From contig OY757017.1 of NCBI GenBank assembly GCA_963580285.1, positions 117,313,027-117,377,026 of the forward strand: a stretch of 64,000 bases of DNA, given 5' to 3'. The translations under genes were made by a program, and so were the position numbers. Below are positions 40,261 to 49,734 of this stretch, in pieces (position 1 is the stretch's first letter; the number at the start of each line of letters is the position of its first letter). The DNA comes from Lucinisca nassula (taxonomy: Eukaryota > Mollusca > Bivalvia > Lucinida > Lucinidae). The notes under the pieces were generated by a model that ran no database searches, was not told the DNA's origin, and worked only from the letters and a program-made list of their open reading frames with translations.

Positions 40261-40422
40261 GAAGCCTCCTTGGTCGAGTGGTTACGCTACTCGCCTTGTA
40301 AACCAGGGGTCGTAGGTTCGATCCCGGGCTTCTCCAGACTTTCGAATGAGTCTTTAAACCGAGGTCCCGTCTCCGTGTGACCTTAGCTGTTGGTGGGACG
40401 TAAAACTAAAACTCACTCACTC
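40261..40422 (+). mobile_element. SINE-H, tRNA-Thr-like SINE with TSD
   Basis: The head GAAGCCTCCTTGGTCGAGTGG carries the sequence CTTGTAAACCAGGGGTCG found in tRNA-Thr(TGT) and a B box GGTTCGATCCC. The ends of the head can pair as an acceptor stem (GAAGCC/GGCTTC). The body is CCGTCTCCGTGTGACC with a tail of ACTC repeats. The 17-bp duplication ACTACTTAATTTAAGTA (one difference) lies at 40244-40260 and 40423-40439. Confidence 0.92.
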
Positions 40423-40439
40423 ACTACTAAATTTAAGTA

Positions 40440-40695
40440 CATGTAGCTCTCTATACCAAGTAGTACATGTATACATGTACAATTTCCAAACACTTAGCTG
40501 AAGGATGTGTGTTTCTATAAATCTGTTGCGGGTTGTTTATAGTATACCTTTGTAGACTACAACAATTACCTGTGCAAACAGTGTAGATCCATGTGAAATT
40601 GCGCATTATGAGCCATCTCACATGACTTTACTCTATTCGTCTCTCTGTTTGTGGGTTTTCACAGAATGTCCTTTTTGCAACGATAGGTGGGCCTT
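40440..40695. repeat. Partly repetitive, decayed snap-back at 40574-40628
   Basis: GCAAACAGTGTAGATCCATGTGA is the left arm of a snap-back and GAGCCATCTCACATGA a weak right arm. The rest is unassigned. Confidence 0.5.
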
Positions 40696-40930
40696 AACCC
40701 ATATATGACAATGGAATCTTCCACTTAGTAAGTTTGGATTGGTCCATTTCCAACTATAGGGGTATCAGGTTTGATTTTGTTCGTAGCAAATTTTACAAAA
40801 CGGAATGAGCATCAGTGCAGACCCAGATGACACGCCGCGATTTGTGGCGTCTGATCTGGGTCTGCACTGTTGGCCAGTGTCCCAGAAAAGGGCCACTAGG
40901 AATATATGCACAAAACGTGCACATCTTTTG
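40696..40930 (+). mobile_element. TTAA-type MITE with snap-back palindrome
   Basis: It opens CTTAACCCATATATGAC..GGAATCTTCCACTTAG and holds the palindrome at 40811-40875 (CAGTGCAGACCCAGATGACACGCC / GGCGTCTGATCTGGGTCTGCACTG). The right border is uncertain. Confidence 0.55.
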
Positions 40931-40935
40931 CTGAA

Positions 40936-41475
40936 ATAGCGTCTTTGATATCTCTAGAGATGTAAATGTTCGATATTTTGCTTATTTGTAGCTAAAATAC
41001 ATACGGCCCCCACCCATAGGGGCTTGAAGAAATATATGGGCTGCATGATGCTTCCACGCAGAGCTGAATCCGACCCGCACACTAGTACTGGTAAACCGCT
41101 TAGAGGATCTAAGCCTGTCCAGGAACCGCGGTGCGAGGCGGCCCGTCCATGCTAATAAACCCTATTGGTTTCATTGGGCGACAGGGCTTGAGATGTCATT
41201 TCATCTCAATGTCGGGTAAAAGTCCCACAAAATTGGAAGCAACGTCTCCAGAATGACCTTTACAGTGTCGACGGAGACGTTACACCTCAAATCAAACACA
41301 ACAAACAAAACCCAAATATATACTGTTGGTGCTAGTTAGAATGAGTGCCCAGAATCAATGCTTTTGATCACAAATAAGGAAAATAACGAACACCCCCATT
41401 AACCCCAGTTTTCTCTACATAAAGTTAAGTTTAGAGGGGTGGTAATTGCACGGACTGGTTTACCTGATCAAATGA
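40936..41475 (-). mobile_element. CHE copy split by SINE-G
   Basis: The left part GATGTAAATGTTCGATATTTTGC...AGCTAAAATACATA and the right part AAATATATACTGTTGGTGC...CAGAATCAATGC...small hairpin...GCACGGACTGG form one worn CHE. SINE-G interrupts the left palindrome arm. Confidence 0.65.
41005..41313 (+). mobile_element. SINE-G, complete copy with TSD
   Basis: GGCCCCCACCCATAGGGGC to GACGTTACACCTCAAATC with a CAAA-type tail. Flanking AAATACATAC / AAATATATAC lie at 40995-41004 and 41314-41323, 10 bp with one difference. Confidence 0.85.
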
Positions 41476-41702
41476 TTAACCTTAACGTTTCGGAATAATA
41501 TAAACTTCAAACATCACTGTTACTCAAGAAAACTCAAGAAAACAGTCTATTCTTTCATCAGTAATCTTGAAAATTAACGTTTTTCCCTGAAACCTCTTCT
41601 GGAAAATGGACATGGAGGCTCTGGACATAAGTTAGACTTGTTCTCGTCTAACTGATAGATGCAAATGGAAGCAGTATACATAAAGTGAAGCAACTGACTT
41701 TA
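41476..41702. other. Unassigned non-coding sequence
   Basis: Nothing recognised. Confidence 0.5.
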
Positions 41703-41927
41703 CCCATTAAGTACCAGAAACCCCATAACGGATACCCTGACAAACAGTGCAGGCCCAGATCAGACGCCGCAGAACGCGGCGTCTGATCAGGGCCTCCACT
41801 GTTTGTGAAAAGTTAAGCCATTTTCCAAGTAAACTTTCAAGAAAACACAACCCGACATCCCTTAATTTTGGAATGGACCCCTGTTATATATAAGGAGGAA
41901 GATTCCATTTGGTACAAAAAGGGTTAA
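41703..41927 (-). mobile_element. TTAACCC-ended MITE with snap-back
   Basis: Inverted relative of 2861-3030 and 48071-48298: it ends GGTACAAAAAGGGTTAA (41911-41927) and contains AATGGACCCCTGTTATATATAAGG and AGAAAACACAACCCGACA. The palindrome at 41741-41805 is near-perfect. Confidence 0.75.
41741..41805. repeat. Snap-back palindrome, GACGCCGC apex
   Basis: CAAACAGTGCAGGCCCAGATC pairs with GATCAGGGCCTCCACTGTTTG, with apex AGACGCCGC / GCGGCGTCT. 65 bp; the best example of this apex type. Confidence 0.9.
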
Positions 41928-42139
41928 TATTCCACGCACAATTTCCGTCCAAGTCATTATAAAAGAATCGGCAATGTATGTCTGTTCTAAAGCGTGCAGC
42001 TGCTTTGTTCTTCTTTCATCTATGGCTTCATTTAGTCTTGGAAGGAGAACGATTTTGAGAAATATTTGACCTGGGGCTTTTCTGCAAGAATGATAGGTCG
42101 ACCACTTTCTGATAACAGAGCCTGCTGCATGCTTTGATC
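41928..42139. other. Unassigned non-coding sequence
   Basis: Nothing recognised. Confidence 0.5.
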
Positions 42140-42610
42140 TTGTAAGGACTAGGGTGGGGCTGATCTAGTTTCAATTATCATTGCATCAATTATTTATAAA
42201 TTGACCCAAAAAGATAAAGACAAAAACTTTTTTATGCCGGAGCCCATGTGACTATCACTGTTGTGTAGGAAAGTCATGTTACTTGTTTATAGAATTTTAT
42301 CGTGTGGCGTAAATGGGTTGTAGAGTATAGAATTTGGGCTGGAAACATGGGTTGGGTTTAAAAACAGGGTAGACCCATATCAGACGCCGCAGAACGCGCC
42401 TTCACTGTTTGCTTACAGTACAGGAATTTAAGGGGCAGACGCCGAAAAACGCAGCGTTTGATCTGGGTCTACTCTGTTTGCTTACAACACAGGAATTTAA
42501 GTGTTAAACGGTCTAAGTCATCCGCCCCGTTCAGGCCCATTTTCCCAATCTACACTCAAAGACAATCGACCCACCAGTACTCTCAGTGCTTTGATTATTT
42601 ATTTAATAAG
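42140..42610 (+). repeat. Family S repeat around broken snap-backs
   Basis: It matches 34430-34800 (GTGACTATCACTG, CTCTCAGTGCTTTGATT). Its centre holds two incomplete palindromes, 42361-42412 (left arm with truncated right arm) and 42436-42482 (right arm with AGACGCCGAAAAACGCAGCG), apparently one hairpin duplicated and broken. Confidence 0.55.
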
Positions 42611-43149
42611 GTTTAATGCATATTTTTAAGCAAATAATGACTAGATATTGCACTCTTTAATTTCCCTGAACTGGTTTTACCCTTATTGCTGACGTCCCTA
42701 TCTGTGGCTGTAATAAATTCAGTAAAAATATCTATACTTCGTAAAAACATTTCCAAAGTGGTCTTTAAGACCGCTTTTGAACAGTCCCAAAGGGTGGTCT
42801 GTTACAGGAAGACAAATGGTTGAAGAATAACTATAACAATTTACATTTGATGATACTATTGTACTGGACAGGGTCTGGTCGGTTGAACGTTTACCGATTT
42901 CACTTAGGTCGCTCCCGGAAAACTGCGAGGTAAGTATGTGGAATAATTTGAAAGATATTTACTTACCTAGAATTAGTGAAGGACTGGTTGAGTTGTAGAT
43001 TGGCAGTGACACACCTGATGCCTTCTGGGTGCAAGAGGAAACAAGGGGTGCAAGCGACGAACCATACGCAATAAGGTCCATACTCGGATGGAGTATTATA
43101 AATAGCATGAATTTGAATTCGCGGAATTTCACTGTTGAAATCAATATCT
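42611..43149. other. Mostly unassigned
   Basis: 42752-42815 carries the mariner-MITE phrase TTTTGAACAGTCCCAAAGGGTGGTC. No gene. Confidence 0.45.
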
Positions 43150-43343
43150 CCAAAATGGCTACTTTTCTTATGAAAATCCGTAATAATTTTCTTATTTAAA
43201 CTGCAAACATAGGTACTGCGGTTCTAACGAGTACCTATAGCCTATGCCTTGACGCAGAAATCAGCAAAATGTTTACCCCAGTAAACCCGTTTTCTCCGAA
43301 CGGGGATAGGTGGTGATCATTTCACGGACTTGTTCATGTGATG
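43150..43343 (-). mobile_element. CHE copy, short core
   Basis: CAAAATGGCTACTTTTCTTATGAAAATCC on the left, a reduced core (AGGTACTGCGGTTCTAACGAGTACC), small hairpin at ~43270-43310 and the right end CACGGACTTGTTCATGTGATG. Confidence 0.7.
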
Positions 43344-43361
43344 CTGATTTGGTGAGTCGTA

Positions 43362-43709
43362 CAGTAGAACTTCGATGGCTCGAACACCGATGACTCGTTT
43401 ACCATGGCTGAGTCGAACCCGTTCTTGTGTCCCGAGGGAATTTCTCCACATAAGAAAAAGTGAGGGTAATTAAGGAAGTGTTCTCCTATTCTCTTGTAAA
43501 TGTATGCTGTGTGCACTCATTAGAATCGCCTCTATGAGGCGATTCTAATGAGTACACACAGCATACATTTTTATTATAGTACACCGAAAAGATGTCCCAA
43601 AATTAACCCCGTTATGCCTCCTGGCAGTTACCCTCAGAGGCTCGAACTACCCCTGTCTCGAACAGATTTTCGTGGTCCCAAAGGTGTTCGAGCCATTGAA
43701 GTTCGACTG
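43362..43709. mobile_element. Pogo/mariner-type MITE carrying a CHE-like palindrome
   Basis: The ends CAGTAGAACTTCGATGGC and CATTGAAGTTCGACTG are flanked by TA (43360-43361, 43710-43711). At the centre (43499-43570) lies a near-perfect palindrome, AATGTATGCTGTGTGCACTC..., with inner arms ACTCATTAGAATCGCCTC / GAGGCGATTCTAATGAGT. It is an independent copy of the element at 16060-16458. Confidence 0.88.
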
Positions 43710-43757
43710 TATTTATAAAATTTTAATGTATGCATATGATTAAAAAATGGGACATTG

Positions 43758-43816
43758 GCAAATAGTGTAGATCTAGACCAAACGCCAGGCGTCTGATCAA
43801 GGTCTACACTATTTGC
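43758..43816. repeat. Snap-back palindrome, short apex
   Basis: GCAAATAGTGTAGATCTAGACC pairs with GGTCTACACTATTTGC; the apex is AAACGCCAGGCGTCT. Confidence 0.85.
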
Positions 43817-44069
43817 GCTCAGTATATGATTATAAATGATAGGTTCGGGACCATGATCTGGCCATTAACCTTTTAGTGTTGACAGGGCTTCGATTTCGAT
43901 GCGGTTCAGGTCTGTCCACTTCAGAATATAACACCCGATTTCATAAAATTTGCCAGTTTCATGCTTCCCCTTGAGGATTAGTTATGGATTACTTAGCAAC
44001 TTAGCATATAGAGATGAATTGGCTGCGTGTGTAATGTTTGTTTGATTTGCATAGCCTGTTTGAAGCACT
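43817..44069. other. Unassigned non-coding sequence
   Basis: Nothing recognised. Confidence 0.5.
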
Positions 44070-44275
44070 GTATTGTTTTTTGTATTGGAGTTTAACGGCC
44101 CAGTCATTTTAGGTCATTTTTGAGCAGGTCAGTTTACATACGTAAGCGGATAACCAGTACAGTGCACATTCTTTCGTCAGAAACTGACAACTGCCCTTCT
44201 TGATTCAGCGGAAGGGAGAGAATGACCGTAGAAAAGATTTCATGATCAATCTCCACAAAAGAATGTTAGTGAAGT
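44070..44275 (-). mobile_element. SINE-T, headless copy
   Basis: Inverted: TGTATTGGAGTTTAACGGCCC at the tail and CTTCTTGATTCAGCGGAAGGG...CCACAAAAGAATG towards the head. An internal piece and the tRNA-like head are missing. Confidence 0.75.
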
Positions 44276-44304
44276 ACTGTAACGAGCTGCATGAGCAAAT
44301 GGAT

Positions 44305-44596
44305 TGTTTTTTGTGATTGATTTGAGGTTTAACGTCCCCGTCAACATTGTATAGGGCATTTTGGAGACGCTGTTTCCAGTTTTGTGGGACTTTCACCCGA
44401 CATTGAGATGGAATGCGATCTCAAGCCCTACCACCCAAACAAACCAATAGGGTTTACTTGCGGGGCAGTACCGACCAGCACCATTTTGCCTTGCCTGGAC
44501 AAGCTTGGACATTCTAAGCAGTTTAGCAATACTCATGTGCGGGCAGTTTCAGATCTGCGTGTAAGCACCGTGCTCCCAATCTGTTTCTCCAATCTA
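44305..44596 (-). mobile_element. SINE-G, diverged copy
   Basis: Inverted from GATTTGAGGTTTAACGTCCCC. The head part is degraded (GTGCTCCCAATCTGTTTCTCC), so the right border is approximate. Confidence 0.7.
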
Positions 44597-44602
44597 AATT
44601 CC

Positions 44603-44816
44603 TTAACCTTTACCCTGCTGTAGGCGACAAGCCCTATCTTTGCAAACAGTGTAGATCCAGATCAGATGGCTTCTGAAGAAGCCATCTGATCAGGATCTAC
44701 ACAGTTTGACATTCAGTTTATGAATATGTAGAAATAAGCTGCATCAAGTAATCTGATTGGTTCAAAGTCAGAAATGAGTGTGGCTTAATTGAATATTCAG
44801 CAGGTTAAATGTGAAA
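44603..44816 (-). mobile_element. TTAA-flanked MITE with snap-back palindrome
   Basis: Left end TTAACCTTTACCCTGCTG, right end CAGCAGGTTAA. The palindrome at 44642-44708 occupies the middle. The right half (TTCAAAGTCAGAAATGAG) is the inverse of 4035-4080. Confidence 0.75.
44642..44708. repeat. Snap-back palindrome, GATGGCTTCT apex
   Basis: GCAAACAGTGTAGATCCAGATC pairs with GATCAGGATCTACACAGTTTG; apex GATGGCTTCT / AGAAGCCATC. Nearly perfect. Confidence 0.9.
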
Positions 44817-45464
44817 CTGTACAGTCCATTCTGTTTCACTCTTCCTTATTCCTTTCCATATTTCAAGCTATGCCGACCCGACATTTACGGTTACTTAACA
44901 GCGCAGTTGTCTCCTCAGGTACTTCTTTTGTCTGCGTGCCCCTGCTATTCTCATCATCACTGCTGTAACCTTTAGTTATCGGTGCTTCCGATCAAACGGC
45001 TCATATCTTATTTTGTATTAGAATGAAAGATTTATTTATAAAAACCGCAAAGACTGTAAAAGAGACTCAAAAATGTTTTCGAAACGTCTGTCTTTCCTGA
45101 TCGCATAAATTCATAACAAACATAGAGTTAAACGATTACTACACTAATTAGTGTCTGACTTCACCTTTACCTCCAACCTAGGTCTAATTACATTAACACC
45201 AGGAAACAATTAGTATAACACTCCCATGTGTCCCAAAGTTACCTACAAAGGTTTATGTTCTATTTCATAGACCTAGACCCACAAAAGTACTTGGCTAAAA
45301 GGTAAATCTGTTATGGTCATTTCAATGCTCTATATTCAGAATCAGAATCAGAATTGTTACTGGTGATACGTCAAATGAAATTCATACACCAATATTACAC
45401 GCAACCGAGCCCTTTCGGCCATCAGGATTACACATCCAACTGTATTAGGCCTAAAACAAATAAC
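44817..45464. other. Unassigned non-coding sequence
   Basis: Nothing recognised. Confidence 0.5.
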
Positions 45465-45782
45465 TGTGTTTCCGCTAACATAGCGAAAACCGGTATGTGT
45501 CGGTTGGTCGCAAAAAAAAATTATTTTCCGTCAAAATTTTATTCGATGGAAAAAAGCAAAATACCATTAAAACGGCTTATTTTTTTTACTATATTACCCG
45601 AAAACATTCAAATAATGAGGTTAAAAGCTTCAAGGAAGCAAACGAACAGGGTCTCAAGTATTAGTTTAGCTATTTTGACAGTTTTATGAATTTTTATCAG
45701 CAGTGCTAGAAAATATTAAGGTCGGTAGGTAAGATGGCAGTCGGCACAAAAAATCAGGGTCTGTCGGGTTAGCGGAAACACA
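45465..45782. mobile_element. hAT-like MITE with 15-bp inverted ends
   Basis: Ends TGTGTTTCCGCTAAC and GTTAGCGGAAACACA match exactly, and GTCGGTTGGT/GTCGGTAGGT motifs occur near both ends. The YGTGTTTCC-type start recalls hAT elements, but I could not find an 8-bp duplication. A CHE copy starts on the next base. A Lys-rich frame covering part of it has no domain and is not called. Confidence 0.65.
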
Positions 45783-46061
45783 CATCACGTGAGCAAGTCC
45801 GAGAAATGAATACCCCCTTAAACCCACCTATATATAGAGAAAACTGGGGTTTAGGGGGGTAAACATCATCGGCCTAATTTTTGCTCAAAAACATAGATTG
45901 TGGGTACTCGTTAGAACCGCCTCATTGAAGCGGTTCTAACGAGCACCCACAATCTATGTTGAAAGCAGAAATAAGAAAGGTGTTGTAATTTTTACCCAAA
46001 ATTTGTCATTTCTGACACCATGTTGGACGCCATTATTTCACACGGATATGTTTTCCTTATG
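45783..46061 (+). mobile_element. CHE, complete copy, 'AACAAGTCCG' type
   Basis: 279 bp: CATCACGTGAGCAAGTCCG, small hairpin (TTAAACCCACC / GGGGTTTAGGGGGG), core palindrome ~45893-45962 with centre CCGCCTCATTGAAGCGG, then CACCATGTTGGACGCC and the end ATGTTTTCCTTATG. A flanks both ends. Confidence 0.92.
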
Positions 46062-46093
46062 AGCTATTTTGTAGGCCTTACAGTTATATGCTT

Positions 46094-46160
46094 GCAAACA
46101 ATGTAGATCCAGATGAGATGGCTCATGATGAGCCATCTCATCTTGATCTACACTGTTTGC
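46094..46160. repeat. Snap-back palindrome, GATGGCTC apex
   Basis: GCAAACAATGTAGATCCAGATGA pairs with TCATCTTGATCTACACTGTTTGC around GGCTCATGATGAGCC. Confidence 0.9.
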
Positions 46161-46309
46161 CATTCTTTGTGTGGGCTTCACAGGACCCCTTTTTCAGGCC
46201 TCATATTTTTCAGGCATTTGCAGGATTTCAGGCTTTTAGAGCTTGATTTATTTCTTGATTTCAGGCTTTTAGATTCTGATTTGTGTGTATATAGTATGTT
46301 TAAAAAACT
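46161..46309. repeat. Unassigned TTTCAGGC-rich sequence
   Basis: The phrase TTTCAGGC recurs four times, and GGCCTTTCAGGCATGG and GAGGCCTGCC appear again at 46497-46545 beyond the TTAA MITE. The two halves may be one older repeat split by that MITE. Confidence 0.4.
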
Positions 46310-46311
46310 AT

Positions 46312-46484
46312 TTAACCCTTATTTCTGACTATAAGTCAACCAAATTACTTTATATTTTTGACAAACTCCATAACCAACAGTGTAGATCCTGATCAGATGG
46401 CTTCTTCAGAAGCCATCTGATCAGGATCTACACTGTTTGTGAAGGTAATGTAGTTGTGTCTTGTTCAGCAGGATAAGGGTTGAA
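46312..46484. mobile_element. TTAA-type MITE with snap-back palindrome
   Basis: Left end TTAACCCTTATTTCTGAC, right end TTCAGCAGGATAAGGGTTGA; the palindrome at 46375-46440 lies at the centre. It is a sister of 44603-44816. Confidence 0.75.
46375..46440. repeat. Snap-back palindrome, GATGGCTTCT apex
   Basis: CAACAGTGTAGATCCTGATC pairs with GATCAGGATCTACACTGTTTG; apex GATGGCTTCTTCAGAAGCCATC. Practically perfect. Confidence 0.92.
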
Positions 46485-46762
46485 GCTGCAAAATCGGGCC
46501 TTTCAGGCATGGAAAAGCGTGGTCAGTATGAGGCCTGCCTTTTGCACCAATGGATGGATCTTAAGTAAATATAACTATAGCGGAGTCCACTTGAGAGGCA
46601 AAGGCGCGGAAGGATTAAAATAACATAAAAACTGCTGAATATTTCATAATAGCTTAAACTTCAAACAAGACGGTAAGTTAAGAAGACACATATAACCTCT
46701 TGTCAGTGATTATGAAGATACGCATTTTCATGGCGATAAGCCTTCCAGAAAATAAAGAACCT

Positions 46763-46823
46763 AACGAAAACACACCCATGTGACTTGGTGCTCCCCTCAT
46801 ATCTCTTTTTTCTCTGATGAAAA
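46763..46823. mobile_element. CHE left-end fragment, ACACACCC type
   Basis: ACGAAAACACACCCATGTGAC to TCTGATGAAAA matches the left part of 26772-27030. The complete CHE at 46824-47102 is inserted directly after it, and the continuation is probably 47103-47270. Confidence 0.65.
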
Positions 46824-47102
46824 CATTACGCAAACACGCCTATACAAATACATTGAAACCTTTATCGCCGAAAAAATAAAATTGTATGATGAAAAATTGA
46901 AATATTTTTCTTATTTCTGCTCCAAATATAGATTATGGGCACTCGTTAGAACCGCCTCATCGAGGCGGTTCTAACGAGTACCCACAATCTATATTTTAGA
47001 GCAGAAATAAGAAAAATAAGGTATACCCCAGGAAACCCCAGTTTTACTGTATAAAAGTAGGGTTCAAGGGGGTCAAAATTATATAGGCGTGTTTTCGTGA
47101 TG
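46824..47102 (-). mobile_element. CHE, complete copy nested in another CHE
   Basis: 279 bp, with both ends canonical (CATTACGCAAACACGCC; GGCGTGTTTTCGTGATG). The core palindrome ~46905-47010 has near-perfect ~50-bp arms and centre CCGCCTCATCGAGGCGG. The small hairpin contains TATAAAAG in its loop. A flanks both ends. Confidence 0.93.
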
Positions 47103-47420
47103 AGGTATGATAAGTTTCATATCAATGCCCCTAAATATGGGTTGTTGGTATTCTTTAGAACCGACCGCCTGAAGCGGTTCTAACGAGTAACTACGACCCA
47201 TGTCTTGGAGCAGACATAAGTCTCTGAAAAACAAAAACAAAAAAAAAAAAAAAAAACTAATCAAACATTATATTTGCCCTGAAAAATGTATGATATGATC
47301 TCTTATTTATGCCTCAAATTTAAACTGGTAATGCTCATTGAGGGGGCTCTCACGACGTCCCAGAATCTATCCTTTTGCGCAGAAATGAGAAAAACATTGT
47401 GTGTACTCTTCTAAGATCCA
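47103..47420 (-). mobile_element. Two CHE fragments in a row
   Basis: 47103-47270 has a shortened core (CTTTAGAACCGACCGCCTGAAGCGGTTCTAACG) and an A-rich run. 47270-47420 has another worn core (TGGTAATGCTCATTGAGG...CCAGAATCTATCC). No complete termini. Confidence 0.6.
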
Positions 47421-47524
47421 CTGTTTTCTTTCAATCCATTGTGGTTTGTAAGGAAATTCAACAAATGGGCGTTTTAACTTTACATTTTGGTAACGTTAAA
47501 TTAGAGCAGCTCTTGTAATGAATA

Positions 47525-48070
47525 TTAAATATGTTCTATAAAAGGGTTATCCTTTGGAAGCAAGGAGTACACCACAGAAGTGAAAAATATGGAGTGTACA
47601 TGTTTTCTGGGCCATACTAGCTAGTTTCGGCCAATTAAGCCTCATCAGTGACCCTCAGATATTTTCAAATTCCACAATGGAATCAATGATCCCAAAGGAC
47701 AAGAAAATATAATCTACACTATGATGTAGGGCAGGGAGACGTTTTACCGCTGACACACATTCCCACACAGCAGCTGTAGTAAAGTTAAATATGTTCTATA
47801 AAAGGGTTATCCTTTGGAAGCAAGGAATACACCACAGAAGTGAAAAATATGGAATGTACATGTTTTCTGGGCCATACTAGCTAGTTTCGGCCAATTAGGC
47901 CTCATCAGTGACCCTCAGATATTTTCAAATTCCACAATGGAATCAATGATCCCAAAGGACAAGAAAATATAATCTACACTATGATGTAGTGCAGGGAGAC
48001 GTTTTACCGCCGCCACACATTCCCACACAGCAGCTGTTGTGAAGTTAAATATGTTCTATAAAAGGGTTAA
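47525..48070 (+). repeat. 260-bp tandem repeat, two full units
   Basis: Units start TTAAATATGTTCTATAAAAGG at 47525, 47785 and 48045. The period is 260 bp, the first two units are nearly identical, and the third is cut after 26 bp by a TTAACCC-ended MITE. The unit contains CCATACTAGCTAGTTTCGGCC and CTACACTATGATGTAG. A second array lies at 51.76 kb and a single old unit at 6.9 kb. Confidence 0.92.
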
Positions 48071-48298
48071 ACCCTTTTTGTACCAACTGGGATCTTCCTC
48101 CTCATATATAGCAGGAGTCCATTTCAAAATTTAGGGGTGCCAGGTTGTGTTTTCTTCAAAATTTCTTTGGAAATGACTGCACTTTTAGCAAGCAGCGGAG
48201 ACCTTGATCAGACACCGCGTTCTGCGACGTCTAATCTGGGCCTGCTATCATTGCCAGAGTATCCGTTTTTTTAGATTTCCAATGCAAAATGGGCTAAA
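48071..48298. mobile_element. TTAACCC-ended MITE
   Basis: After TTAA (48067-48070) it starts ACCCTTTTTGTACC, continues TTTAGGGGTGCCAGGTTGTG and ends near AAAATGGGCTAA. A decayed palindrome sits at 48188-48254 (GACACCGCGTTCTGCGACGTC). Confidence 0.7.
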
Positions 48299-48550
48299 TA
48301 ATAAATTATTGTTGTGAGGTCGGTTGTAAAGTAGATCAAGTGATTTGTCTACGTACAACTTACCGATAAACCGTGATATTACTCAATATTTCACTGACAG
48401 AGCACACACAAAAATCGAGAATAATTTTGTTTCTACCTTTCGGCATTTTGTAAGAAATCCCGTCAGCATCATTTTCTCAACACATACAAATAAGTCATTT
48501 TGTAACGTTTATGATGTGAGCAAATGATGTTTCACCGTCTTACTTAAAAA
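48299..48550. other. Unassigned non-coding sequence
   Basis: Nothing recognised. Confidence 0.5.
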
Positions 48551-48552
48551 TA

Positions 48553-48655
48553 CAGTAAAAAACCTACATTAAGATCACCTTTGGGACTGTTCAAAAGTGG
48601 TCATTGAGTCCACTTTTGAACAATCCCTAAGGCGGTCTCTGGCCAGAGGACACTG
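48553..48655. mobile_element. 103-bp mariner-type MITE
   Basis: Flanked by TA (48551-48552, 48656-48657), it starts CAGTAAAAAACCTACATTAAG and ends CCAGAGGACACTG. Internal inverted repeats: TTTGGGACTGTTCAAAAGTGG and CCACTTTTGAACAATCCC. Relatives lie at 13.5 and 42.75 kb. Confidence 0.8.
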
Positions 48656-48669
48656 TATGCAGCCAACAC

Positions 48670-49127
48670 CATTACGAAAACACGCCCATATAAATACAGT
48701 GTAAACTCTACCGCCGAAAAAAAAGAAGCCTCCGTGGTGTAATGTTTACGCTACTCGCCTGGTAAACCAGGGATCGCAAGATCGCCTCCGGGCTTCTCCA
48801 AACTTTCGGATGAGTCTTTAAACCGAGGTCCCGTCTCCGTATGACCTTAGCTGTTGGTGCGACGTAAAACTAACACTGACTCACTCATCGCCGAAAAAAG
48901 ATAAAATTTAAGATGAAAAATTGTGATATTTTTTCTTATTTCTGCTAAAAATATAGTTAGTGGGTACTCGTTAGAACCGCTTCATCGAGGCGGTTCTAAC
49001 GAATATCCACAATCTATATTTTAGAGCATAAATAAGAAAAATAAGATCTACCCCTGTAAACCCCAGTTTTACTATATAAAAGTGGGGTTCAAGGGGGTCA
49101 AAATTATGTAGGCGTGTTTTCGTGATG
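48670..49127 (-). mobile_element. CHE copy with nested SINE-H
   Basis: Left end CATTACGAAAACACGCCC, SINE-H insertion after CCGCCGAAAAAA, core palindrome ~48940-49025 (GCTTCATCGAGGCGG), small hairpin and right end GGCGTGTTTTCGTGATG. C flanks both ends. Confidence 0.88.
48726..48888 (+). mobile_element. SINE-H copy with TSD
   Basis: Head AAGCCTCCGTGGTGTAATG with a degraded A box, CTCGCCTGGTAAACCAGG, then CCGTCTCCGTATGACCTTAGC and an ACTC-type tail. The duplication CGCCGAAAAAAG (A-run length differs) lies at ~48712-48725 and 48889-48900. Confidence 0.85.
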
Positions 49128-49178
49128 CAAAGAAAGAATAACTGCAGCCTACTAAATAAGCTTTTAAAAGCAGAATTA

Positions 49179-49479
49179 ACGGCCCCCGCCCATAGGGGCT
49201 TGAAGAAATATATGGGCTGCATGATGCTTCCATGCAAAGCTGAATCCGGCTCGCACACTATAGTACTGGAAAACCGCTTAGAGGACTTAAGCCTGTCCAG
49301 GAACCGCGGTGCGAGGCGGACCGTCCATGCTAATAAACCGTATTGGTTTCATTGGGCGACAGGGCTTGAGATGTCATTTTATCTCAATCTCGGGAAAAAG
49401 TCCCATAAAATTGGAAGCAACGTCTCCAAAATGACCTTTACAGTGTTGACGGGGACGTTAAACCTCAAATCAAATAAAC
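49179..49479 (+). mobile_element. SINE-G, complete copy with TSD
   Basis: GGCCCCCGCCCATAGGGGC to GACGTTAAACCTCAAATCAA. The 12-bp duplication AAAGCAGAATTA lies at 49167-49178 and 49480-49491. Confidence 0.92.
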
Positions 49480-49491
49480 AAAGCAGAATTA

Positions 49492-49734
49492 GACTTATAG
49501 TCAGGGATTTGAAATTCGTAGCACCCGTATTTAAGGAGTTTAATGCACCTTATATTCACACACTTAACTATGATATGAATTTATTGAGCGGTCTCTCAGC
49601 ATCTTGAAAATGGAGTTAGAAAATCAAAAAAGTGGAGAAAAAGACATAAAAAGGGGAAATAAATGTACCTACACTCTTTGAACATCCAAACAAATCCAAA
49701 CGACTTCTACTCTGCAACTACAAGGCCAGTTGGA
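49492..49734. other. Unassigned non-coding sequence
   Basis: Nothing recognised. Confidence 0.5.

Noticed and set aside
45354..45689. 111-residue Lys-rich protein
   Set aside because: Its second half lies in an inverted-repeat MITE; composition is that of AT-rich sequence and no domain is seen.
49122..49607. 161-residue frame
   Set aside because: It lies almost entirely inside a SINE-G insertion and its flanking repeat.
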